Source of the DNA: CAZMXP01 sp964570285 | GTDB lineage: Bacteria; Planctomycetota; PLA2 | Direction: 5' to 3' | Length of the DNA stretch: 64,000 nt | Assembly: GCA_964570285.1 (NCBI GenBank) | Contig: CAZMXP010000007.1 | Span: 39,870 to 103,869 of the forward strand | Shown: in pieces, positions 49,686-57,800 of the stretch | Layout: every line of letters starts with the position of its first letter | Numbering within the stretch: position 1 is the first letter of the stretch | Program-made: the position numbers and the translations under genes | Notes under the pieces: generated by a model | Seen by the model: only the letters and a program-made list of their open reading frames with translations | Databases searched by the model: none | What the model was told of the DNA's origin: nothing

Positions 49686-50057
49686 TTGGCTCTCAGGACA
49701 ATCGTGGTGGTGCTCCTGCTGAGCCTGCCGCTGATGCTCTGGTCGATCGCGCTCGTCCGCCGCGGCCGTGTCGCCGCGCACAGGGCGATCATGGTGACGA
49801 CCTTTCTGCTGTTTCTCGGTGCCGTCGTCGCCTTCGAGATCTCGGTCCGCTTCGGTCCCGGCACGCCGCGACTGCCCCCGACCCCCCTGATCATCCACCT
49901 CGCGCTCGCGGTCCCCTGCCTGCTGCTCTGGATCCGCCAGATGGCGAGCGGCCGGACGGCCCACGCGAACGCCGCGAGCCACCGCAGGCGCGGCATGGCC
50001 CTGCTCGCGCTGACGGTCGGGACCGGCTTTTGGCTCTACGTCGCGACGTTTCTGTAG
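49686..50057 (+). CDS. DUF420-like membrane protein, duplicated copy with replaced N terminus
   Basis: A 123-residue reading with a TTG start whose last 112 residues are nearly identical to the 40864-41265 protein. The first 12 residues (MALRTIVVVLLL) are unrelated to the original and arise from fused upstream sequence; the first span is thus shortened. One 3-residue unit (LLA of ALLALLAL) is deleted. There is no good ribosome-binding site. It may be a non-functional duplicate that marks the island's right edge. Confidence 0.5.
   Translation: MALRTIVVVLLLSLPLMLWSIALVRRGRVAAHRAIMVTTFLLFLGAVVAFEISVRFGPGTPRLPPTPLIIHLALAVPCLLLWIRQMASGRTAHANAASHRRRGMALLALTVGTGFWLYVATFL
49722..50057 (+). repeat. 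Direct repeat flanking the island, right copy
   Basis: About 95% identical by eye to 40921-41265, same orientation. Similarity begins inside the gene at AGCCTGCCGCTG and stops exactly at the stop codon. Confidence 0.85.
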
Positions 50058-50105
50058 GCGCACCGCGAAGGCGCGAGGGGGACCCCCCGTGGTGGGGGGG
50101 AGACG

Positions 50106-50687
50106 CTACGCGCTCGGTGCGCGACCGGACCGGCGCCAGAGCTCCTCGAGGCGGTCGCCCACGCCGAGTCGCTGCGCCCATGTGGCGAGGTAGGCGTCGT
50201 CGAGCGGGCCGACGACGAGAAGCAGGTCGTTCAGGTGGCCCCGGTCCTTGTCGCGCCAGGCAACCAGCTTGAACAGGACTAGGTCCTCGGGCGTGATCAG
50301 CGGAGTCGCCCTGCCGTCGAGGTCGATTCGCACGCGTCTCGCGAGGACCGAGCGCAGGAAGTCGGACTCCTCGAGGAAGAGGTCGACGTCCCAGACATGC
50401 CCCCCGATGAACTTGTTCACGGCGACCTTTCGCGTGCCGGCGAGTTCATCGGTCCAACCCCTCAGGAACTGGTCCGGGACGATGAACCCCTCCTCCGCGA
50501 GGCGGTCCAGCAGCGGGCGTGTGCTCGCCGCCTGGACGCCCAGCGCTACGTCGACGTCGTGCGTGAAGTGTGGGAGGCCCCAGTAGCTCACCGCGATCCC
50601 GCCCATGACGGCGTACGCGACGCCGAGCCGGTCCAGGGTGTCGCGCAACTCGTCGAAGAGCTGCCGGAGCGGAGCGGGGCCCTTCAC
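50106..50687 (-). CDS. Nucleotidyltransferase-fold protein (AbiEii/MNT-like)
   Basis: A 193-residue protein with the nucleotidyltransferase core: YAVMGGIAVSYWGLPHFTHD followed by VDVAL, giving the G-G...D-x-D signature, and a third acidic cluster in VWDVDLFLEESDF. This is the pattern of AbiEii-type toxins and related proteins of type IV toxin-antitoxin systems, although many such genes have unknown roles. GTG 50687 overlaps the stop of the small gene 50684-50878 by 4 bp, a toxin-antitoxin-like coupling. Confidence in the fold is high; the toxin role is inference. Confidence 0.75.
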   Translation of the reverse strand: MKGPAPLRQLFDELRDTLDRLGVAYAVMGGIAVSYWGLPHFTHDVDVALGVQAASTRPLLDRLAEEGFIVPDQFLRGWTDELAGTRKVAVNKFIGGHVWDVDLFLEESDFLRSVLARRVRIDLDGRATPLITPEDLVLFKLVAWRDKDRGHLNDLLLVVGPLDDAYLATWAQRLGVGDRLEELWRRSGRAPSA

Positions 50688-50878
50688 CTGAGGGCCTTCG
50701 CCACCCTGTCGTTGACCTCTTGCCGCTCTCGGCGCATGATCGCGAGGCGCCGCTCCCGCTCCTCGTACGGAAGGCGCAGGAGCATCTCCCAACCGTAGTC
50801 GAGGAGCAGCAGCGTCTCCTGCCACTTCTGGGCCGGGGTCATTTTCCGGTACGCCTCGAGTCGCTCCTTCGACAGCAC
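50684..50878 (-). CDS. Small helical partner of the nucleotidyltransferase (possible antitoxin)
   Basis: A 64-residue, charged, mostly helical protein: SKERLEAYRKMTPAQKWQET near the start and EERERRLAIMRRERQEVND near the end. No family recognised. It precedes the nucleotidyltransferase with a 4-bp overlap. GTG 50878 follows a perfect TACAAT box by 6 nt, and no start codon further upstream is better; the longer frame to 50989 would run through repeat element D. Confidence 0.65.
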   Translation of the reverse strand: MLSKERLEAYRKMTPAQKWQETLLLLDYGWEMLLRLPYEERERRLAIMRRERQEVNDRVAKALR

Positions 50879-50884
50879 GGGTCC

Positions 50885-50890
50885 ATTGTA
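50885..50890 (-). promoter_or_regulatory. TACAAT -10 box, 6 nt before GTG 50878
   Basis: On the minus strand TACAAT-GGACCC-GTG. Same geometry as the malic enzyme promoter, so a leaderless mRNA is expected. Confidence 0.55.
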
Positions 50891-50910
50891 ACGCGCGTCC
50901 CGTCGCGACC

Positions 50911-51005
50911 GCCCCCTCGCGACGGCCTGCGGCCGATCCGGATCGAGGGCCGAGGAGTTGATGAGGAACCCAGGACGGGAGGAACCCATGAGTGCAAGGG
51001 GGGGG
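50911..51005. repeat. GGAACCCAGG element D (half element)
   Basis: The outer part and left arm (50959-50991, two GGAACCC motifs) match element A; no inverted right arm follows before the kinase gene ends at 51050. It lies directly upstream of the small-protein/nucleotidyltransferase pair. Confidence 0.7.
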
Positions 51006-51049
51006 TGGATGCGGGATCGCGGGTCCGCGCCATCCGCATGCGGCGCAGC

Positions 51050-52246
51050 CTAGATCCCGAGCGCCTTCTTGAACTCCGGGACGCTCTGGATGCGCTCTTC
51101 GGGGTCCTTCAGCAGCGCCTTGCCGAGGGCGTCGCTGATCTTCGCGGGGATGTCGGGGCGGATGCTGTTCGCGGCGGGGGGGACCTGCGTCTGGATCGCG
51201 AGCAGCCACTCATCGAGCTTCTTCGCCTCGATCGGGTGGCGGCCGGTCAGCATGCGGTAGAGCGTCGCGGCGGTCGAGTAGACATCCGTGCTGAAGGTCG
51301 CGCGGCCGCCGTGGATCAGCTCGGGGGCCATGAAGAGCGGCGTGCCGGGCATGCCGCTGCTCGTGTGCGACGTGAAGGCCGAGTCGACGAGCCGCTTCGC
51401 GAGGCCGAAGTCGACGACCTTCACGCGGCCCTCCTCGTCGACGAGGATGTTGCCGGGCTTGATGTCGCGGTGCAGCAGCTTTCTCTGGTGGCCGTAGTCG
51501 AGCGCGGCGAGCACCTGCGCGATCAGCTTCAGCGCCTGCTCGACGGGGAGCACCCCCTTCTCCTCGAGGATGTCGCGCAGGCTCTTGCTCGGGAAGTACT
51601 CGAGGATGATGTACCAGTAGCCCGCCTCGTGGCCCGAGTCGCCGAAGCGGACGATGTTCTCGTGCTCGATGCCGGCGGTCGCGTACGCCTCGCGGAGGAA
51701 CTTCATCACGACCTCCGGCGACTCGGTGAACTCGACGTGCAGCACCTTCACCGCGACGTAGGGGTTGCCGGGCCGGTGGCCGACGTAGACGCTGCCGAAG
51801 GAGCCGGTGCCGAGGCCGCGCACGAGGCGGCGCTGGCCCAGCGTCGCGCCGAGGAGCGGGAAGTTCCTGCGGCACTCGGTGCAGAAGGGGGCCTCGGGGG
51901 GTGCGACGACGAGCGTCTGCAGGCAGGAGGCGCAGCGGTAGGCCTCGCCGGAGGAGCAGAAGGCGAACTCGGCGTGGCCGATGCGCACGTGGTCGCCGGC
52001 GGTGAGCGCGATCTCGCGGATCGGCAGGCCGTTGACGAAGGAGCCGTTCTTGCTCTCGAGGTCCTTCAGCAGCCACTTCCCGTCCCTCTTCGAGAGGGTC
52101 GCATGGCGGCGGGAGCAGCGGGGGTCGGCGATCCTGACCCCCGTGCCTCCCGGATCGCGGCCGAGCACCAGTTCGCCCTGCTGCGGCACCGGGATCAGGG
52201 GTGGGCCGGCGAGACCGTGCAAGGGGAGCAACCCAAGGCCGCTCAA
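51050..52246 (-). CDS. FHA-domain Ser/Thr protein kinase with zinc-ribbon linker
   Basis: A 398-residue protein: FHA domain at about 20-95 (ELVLGRDPGGTGVRIADPRC, SRRHATL, LESKNGSFVNG), then a zinc ribbon (CASCLQTLVVAPPEAPFCTEC, split as CxxC...CxxC at about 104-124), then a complete kinase domain: LGTGSFGSVY, VAVKVL, HRDIKPGN (about 258), DFGLA, GTPLFMAPE. All catalytic residues are present; no membrane span, so cytoplasmic. The start is TTG 52246, 6 nt after the stop of the second kinase gene, so the two are cotranscribed. The FHA domain would read phosphothreonine, possibly made by either kinase. Confidence 0.9.
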   Translation of the reverse strand: MSGLGLLPLHGLAGPPLIPVPQQGELVLGRDPGGTGVRIADPRCSRRHATLSKRDGKWLLKDLESKNGSFVNGLPIREIALTAGDHVRIGHAEFAFCSSGEAYRCASCLQTLVVAPPEAPFCTECRRNFPLLGATLGQRRLVRGLGTGSFGSVYVGHRPGNPYVAVKVLHVEFTESPEVVMKFLREAYATAGIEHENIVRFGDSGHEAGYWYIILEYFPSKSLRDILEEKGVLPVEQALKLIAQVLAALDYGHQRKLLHRDIKPGNILVDEEGRVKVVDFGLAKRLVDSAFTSHTSSGMPGTPLFMAPELIHGGRATFSTDVYSTAATLYRMLTGRHPIEAKKLDEWLLAIQTQVPPAANSIRPDIPAKISDALGKALLKDPEERIQSVPEFKKALGI

Positions 52247-52252
52247 GCCACG

Positions 52253-53521
52253 CTACCGCTTCTTCCTCACGGGGGAAGGTGCCGCGAGCCGGTTCGCCTC
52301 GGTGAACTGCGCCCGCGGGTAGCGCAGGCGCGCCTTGTCCACCGCGCGCTTGACGGTCGCCATGTCGGCCGGGCGGTCCTGCGGCTTGGGCTGCAGGCAC
52401 TGGTGGATGATCTCGTCGAGTTCGTCGATCGCGCGCGCCTGCAGCCGGTCCTTCACGCTGGGCAGCGGCCCCTCGAGCTTCTTCTTCTGGATCTCGAGCG
52501 TGCTCGTGCCGCGGAATGGGTGCGCCCCCGCGAGCATGAAGTACATCGTGCCGCCGAAGCCGTAGATGTCCACCGACGGGCTCATCGCGTCGTTGGGGGT
52601 CTGCGGCTGCACCTGCTCGGGCGCGCAGAAGATGATCGTGCCGGCCGGGGCCCCCGCGAGCCCCCCCCCTTCCGTCAGCGCGAGGCTGAAGTCGATGAGC
52701 ACGGTGCGGTAGCTCTTCTCCTCGATCATCACGTTGCTCGGCTTCACGTCGCGGTGCACCATCCCCTTCTCGTGCACCGCCTGCAGCGCCGCCGCGGTCT
52801 CCGACGCGATCTGCAGCGCCTCGGGGATCCAGAGGCGGCCCGCCTTGCCGAGTTGCGTCGCGGTGAGGCCGCCGACGAAGTCCATCACGAGGAAGGACTC
52901 GCCGTTCTTCATGCGCCCGGTGGACAGGATGCGCACGACGTTGGGATGGTGGATGCGGGAGAGCGACTTCGCCTCCTCGACGGCGCGGGCGACGTTCGCC
53001 TCCGTCGCGCGGTCGGGGCGCAGGATCTTGAACGCGACGCTCCGCTCCGTCTTGACGTCCTTGCCCTCGAAGAGCATGCCCATGCCCGAGACGGCCACGA
53101 GCCGCGTCAGCGAGAAGCCGAGCTCCATCGCCGGGTCGACGAACTGGATGCCCTCGGGGCCGAGGTCCTTGGTCTGCGTGTCGGAGAGGTCGGTCGCCGT
53201 CGCGACCGACGGCGCGGGCGTCGCCGCGGCCTTGCGCACCACGACGACGGTCCGGCCGAGCCGCACCTCGTCGCCGTCGAAGAGGCGCCGGTCGGCGAGC
53301 ACGCGCTCCCCGTTCACGAAGATGCCGTTGCGGGCGCCCACGTCCTCGACGTAGAGCCCGTCGTCGCGGTCGACGATCCTCGCGTGCTCTCGGCTGCAGT
53401 AGTCGTCGGGCAGGCGCAGGTTCGCCGTCGGGCCCCGGCCGAGCACGAGGGGCTCCGACGAGACGCCCACCTCCCGGCGGAGGTTGCCCGAGGTGACGAG
53501 GAGGACGTAGCGGCCGGACAT
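52253..53521 (-). CDS. FHA-domain protein kinase with altered glycine loop and DFS motif
   Basis: A 422-residue protein: N-terminal FHA domain (PLVLGRGPTANLRLPDDYCS, REHARIV, GARNGIFVNGERV) to about residue 95, then a kinase domain from about 130. The lysine (VAFKIL) and catalytic loop (HRDVKPSN, about 258) are standard, but the glycine loop reads VSGMGMLFEG and the metal-binding motif is DFS (VLIDFSLAL) rather than DFG. The FLVMDFVGG hinge and FCAPEQ segment are kinase-like. It may be weakly active or a scaffold. TAGAAT lies about 16 nt upstream of ATG 53521. It is divergent from the zinc-finger/TPR gene. Confidence 0.88.
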   Translation of the reverse strand: MSGRYVLLVTSGNLRREVGVSSEPLVLGRGPTANLRLPDDYCSREHARIVDRDDGLYVEDVGARNGIFVNGERVLADRRLFDGDEVRLGRTVVVVRKAAATPAPSVATATDLSDTQTKDLGPEGIQFVDPAMELGFSLTRLVAVSGMGMLFEGKDVKTERSVAFKILRPDRATEANVARAVEEAKSLSRIHHPNVVRILSTGRMKNGESFLVMDFVGGLTATQLGKAGRLWIPEALQIASETAAALQAVHEKGMVHRDVKPSNVMIEEKSYRTVLIDFSLALTEGGGLAGAPAGTIIFCAPEQVQPQTPNDAMSPSVDIYGFGGTMYFMLAGAHPFRGTSTLEIQKKKLEGPLPSVKDRLQARAIDELDEIIHQCLQPKPQDRPADMATVKRAVDKARLRYPRAQFTEANRLAAPSPVRKKR

Positions 53522-53636
53522 GGCTGGGGGAAGCCCGATTCTAGGTGCGTTCGCCGACCGTCTCAACCAGGACGGCAGACCCGGGGCCCGCGAATTGTTA
53601 GAGTGGCCCGCCCCGAAACGGTTCCAGGAGGCAGGA

Positions 53637-54830
53637 TTGATCTTCTCCGGCGAAATCTGCGCCCACTGCTCGCGTCCCATCGTCGTGGACGACAAGAACC
53701 CGCAGCTCGGCCGCTGCCGGAAGTGCGCGGCCAGCTACCACACGCAGTGCTGGTTCCACGCCGGCGAGAAGTGCTCGGTGCCGGGCTGCGACGGGAAGGC
53801 CTCGGACATCGCCGCCCCCAAGCAGGGCGAGGAGATCGGCGAGATCTGCCCCTTCCTGCCGCCCGACCAGCCCCGCCGGGAGGGGGGGGCCCCCGCGCCG
53901 GCCAAGTGCCTGAAGGCGCAGTGCATGCTCTATGACGGCATCGAGAAGCGGTGCGGCCTGGGCGAGATCGCCTACGCCCTCGCGAGCGTGCGCCAGTCGG
54001 GCATCCAGACGCGCAGCCTGCTCAACCACGCGGTCGGGAACAGCAGCAAGCAGACGGTGCAGCTCCTGAACTCGATGGCGAACAGCTTCAAGGGCACCGA
54101 GAAGGACCTCAAGACGCTGATCGGACCGCAGGAGAAGGTCGCCGAGGCGCTCGGGACGATCGTCTCGCTGCTCGGGGACGTCAAGAAGGGGCTCGGCGCG
54201 CTGGCCGGCGACCAGCAGGCGGCGGCGCGCGGCTTCGACCGCCTCGCGAACGCCGTCGAGGCGACGGGCGTCGGCGAGCAGGTACGGGCCCGCCGCGAGG
54301 CGCGGCTCGCCGCCCGGGCCGCGCTGCGCGACGGCCGCCCGGGCGCGGCGGTCAACCTGCTCGTGCAGGCGGCCCGGCGCGGCCCCGACGAGGCGGTGCG
54401 CGTCGATCTCGCGACGGCGCACGTCCATGCGGGACAGGTCGAGGAGGCGGCCGGCCTTCTCGAGCAGATCCTCGCCGACCACCCGGACTCGACCCCCTGC
54501 CGCATCACGCTCGCGTCGCTGCGCCTCAAGGCCGGCAGCGCGCAGGAGGCGGAGCGGCTGCTGAAGGACGCGCCGCTGCCCGCGGGCCCGCAGATGCGGG
54601 CCGAACTCGCGTACGCGCAGGCGTGCGTCGCCTACGCGGTCGGACGCAGCGAGGACGCCGTCGCGCTGCTGAACCAGGCGCTCGACGAGGACGCCTGGCA
54701 CGCGTCCGCCGCGACCGCGCTCTCGGACCTGCGCGCGCGCCGCACCGGCGAACCGGTCCCCGACGCCGCCGCGATCGCGCTGCTGACCACGGGCATGAAG
54801 GCCAAGGCCGACGACGAGGGAGGCGTGTAG
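53637..54830 (+). CDS. Zinc-finger (prokaryotic RING-like) protein with TPR-type helices
   Basis: A 397-residue protein. The first 60 residues hold a Cys/His cluster, CAHCSRPI ... CRKCAASYHTQCWFHAG ... CSVPGC, spaced like prokaryotic RING-finger family 1 domains. A second cysteine set follows (CPFL, AKCLKAQCMLYDGIEKRCG). The C-terminal half (about 220-385) is TPR-like (EAVRVDLATAHVHAGQVEEA, RITLASLRLKAGSAQEAERL). I choose TTG 53637 because an AGGAGG ribosome-binding site (53626-53631) sits 5 nt upstream and TAGAGT (53599-53604) upstream of that; ATG 53520 is in frame but overlaps the divergent kinase start. Confidence 0.75.
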   Translation: MIFSGEICAHCSRPIVVDDKNPQLGRCRKCAASYHTQCWFHAGEKCSVPGCDGKASDIAAPKQGEEIGEICPFLPPDQPRREGGAPAPAKCLKAQCMLYDGIEKRCGLGEIAYALASVRQSGIQTRSLLNHAVGNSSKQTVQLLNSMANSFKGTEKDLKTLIGPQEKVAEALGTIVSLLGDVKKGLGALAGDQQAAARGFDRLANAVEATGVGEQVRARREARLAARAALRDGRPGAAVNLLVQAARRGPDEAVRVDLATAHVHAGQVEEAAGLLEQILADHPDSTPCRITLASLRLKAGSAQEAERLLKDAPLPAGPQMRAELAYAQACVAYAVGRSEDAVALLNQALDEDAWHASAATALSDLRARRTGEPVPDAAAIALLTTGMKAKADDEGGV

Positions 54831-54832
54831 CC

Positions 54833-57800
54833 ATGGCGCGGACGCTGATGCAGTGGGTGACGGAGATCCGCGAGTATCTCTCGAAGGACAAGGCCAAGGC
54901 GGCGCGCAAGACGCTGGAGAAGGCGCAAAAGTCGGGGGTCGCGGGGGCGCTGCTCGACGAGGTCGAACTCGAACTGCTGCTGGCCGAGGGGGGGGGCTCG
55001 GGGGCCGCCGAGATGCTCCGGAAGGTCGCGCGGGGGAGCGAGTCGCGCGGCGCGGGGGCGATCAAGCTCGCGGAGGCGCACCTCCGGCGGAGCAAGGACG
55101 ACCATCCGCTGCGCGACGCGCTCTGGGAGATCTGCCTCGCGCAGGGCGACCCGGAGGCGGCGCTGCGCCACGTGCTGCTGCTCGCGGCGGCGAACGCCAT
55201 CGACGGCGCGGGCCGGGGCAAGGCGCTGCTCGACCGGAAGGACGCCGTCGGCGCCGCCGGGATCTTCCTGCTCGCCTCGTGCGGCGCGCTGAAGACCGAC
55301 CGGATGAAGCTCGCGGACCGGCTGCTGCAGAACGAGGCCGGGGCGCGCCTGCTCGGCGGCGTCGCGCAGGCGCTCCAGGCGCAGGGCAAGGACGACGGCG
55401 CCGTCCACTACGTGCTCGCGCAGATCGCGCAGAAGTCCGGCGAGCGCGACAAGTTCCTCGAGCACGCCGGCCGGGCCTTCGGGGAGAACCCCGAGGAGGT
55501 CTGGACCTGGACGATGGCCAACGTCGAGGTCGCGCAGCAGCTTGAGATCGCGGTGCGGAGCGGCTCGTTGCGCCATCTCCTGCAGGCCGCCGAGGGCGCG
55601 CCGAAGAAGTCCATCGTCGAGCTGGCGCAGAAGAGCGGGGGGGAGGGGGGTGCCGCCCGGGCGCTGCGCGCGATGGCGCTCGTCCTGCAGGGCAAGGCCG
55701 CCAACGCCTGCCGCGTGCTCGAGGGGCTGGCGCACGAGGACGCCGCCGCCTGCGAGCCGGTCGCCGCTTTCTTCCACGGCAAGTCGAAGGACTGGCCGGG
55801 CGCCCGCGAGGTCTTCGCGTCGGTCGTGGGCACGAGCCTCTCGGGGGACGGGCCGAAGGTGAAGGATGCGATCGACGGGCTGCTCGCCCTCAAGGAAGGC
55901 GAGCGCGGCGACGCGTGGGCGCGGGCGGCGGCCCGGCTCGTGGATGTGGATGCCGAGCGCGACGATCTCCGCCGCGAGTTGGGCCTCTACCTGATGGGCG
56001 AGAACGACCAGAAGGGCGCGGCGGCGATGCTGCTCTCCGAGCGCCACCTGCCCGTGGCGCAGGTCTGGGCGGGCTCCGGCAAGGCGGGGCCCCCGGTGCT
56101 GCTGCGTGCGGCCGCGCTGGCCGAGGAGCACGGGAAGCTGGCCGCGTCCGCGGAGTGGCTGCTGAGCGGCGCGAAGAAGGACGGCGCGCTCCTCTCCGAG
56201 CTGGGCAGGAAGCTCGCCGGAGCGACCGTCTCCGCGGGCACCGCCCTGCGGAGTGCCGGGGCGCTCCACGACCAGGGGCAGGCGGAGGAGGCGGCGGGAC
56301 TGCTCGACCGGCTCTCTCTCGACGCGGAGACCGGCGGCCAGATCGAGGCGTTCCTGAAGGAGAGGAGGCTGCACGACGACCGCCACTTCCAGACGGTCTC
56401 CTTCCGGGCGGCGCTCGCGCTGGGCGATCTCAATCGCGCGCGTCGTCTCTTCAAGGTCGTCACCGGCAACGTGCAGGCCCTCGCGAAGGAGGCGGCCGCG
56501 CACGCGGAGCCGGGCCGGGTCCTGGCGGACGTCCTCATCGGCCAGGGCAAGCCCGAGGTGGCCGTCGGGCTCGTCGACAGCCGCCGCGCCAGCGGCGACG
56601 ACCCGCGGGTGCTGCTGCCGCTCGCGGACGGCCTGATCAAGGCCGCGCCGAAGCTGGGCATGGCCCGGCTCGTGCGCGCGAAGATGCTCAAGGGGCTCGG
56701 CCGCGAGGAGGACGCGGTGCGCGACCTCCGGACGATCGCCTTCGACGCGGGGGAGGCCGACGAGGCCTTCAAGCTGCTCAACGACCTCGGCACCGGCGCG
56801 GCGCTGCTCGGGCGTGCCGACATCCTCATCGCGCGCAAGCAGCACCCGGGCGCGGTGCAGGAACTCGACCGCTGCACGGCGCCCGCCTCCGAGCGCCTCG
56901 AGCGCTTCGAGACCCTCTGCGGGGAGAAGCCGACGCTCGATGCCGCGTGGCGCGGGCGGGCCCGCTGCCTGCTCGATCTCTCGCGGATCCCGGATGCGGC
57001 GGATGCCCACCTGAAGCGCTTCCACTGCCCCGACAGCGACCGCGCGGCCGTCGCGACCGACCTGGAGGGCGTCGCCGCCGCGGCGCTGCGCGGCGGCGAC
57101 ATCGGCACCGCGGGACGCATCCTCGAGCACCTGCCCGACCACGTGAGCGACGGGGCGGAGCGCGCGATCGCCGTCATCGCCGAGGACAAGCGCGCGGCGA
57201 TGCTCATCCTCAAGAGCAAGCTGCTGCTGAGCCTGCAGCGCACCGACGAGGCCGTCCACACCCTCGCGAATCTCGTCGAGTCCGACCCGGCGTCGCGCCC
57301 GCAGGCGGCCAAGGCGCTGGACGCGATCGTCGAGGCGATGCAGGCGCGGCCCGAGGCGGACTTTGCGCTGGCCGACGCCTACCAGGCGATGGGACAGACC
57401 GGGCAGGCGCTCGCCGCGCTCGCGCGCCTCTACGAGGACGACCTCACCGGCAAGGACAACGTCGTGCGCGCCGCGCAGAAGCTCGTCGTGCGCGCCGACG
57501 ACGCGGACGTGCGCATCTTCCTCGGCCGCGTCTGCCTCGACATGCGCGACCACAAGGGGGCGACCGAGCATGCGATCCACGCCCGCCGCCTGCGCCCCGC
57601 GGCGCGCCGCGAGTGCGTGCAGCTTCTCCAGAAGGCGCTCGACCTCGACGCCTTCGCGCCGGCGACGCACTTCGCGCTCGCGGAAGCGCACCTGGCGGGC
57701 GACGAGGCCGACGACGCGGTGCGCCACTTCCGCGCGGCCGTCGAGGTGGACAAGAGCCGCGCCCCGTCGGCGATCCGCGCGATGGAGGAGGCGGCGCCGC

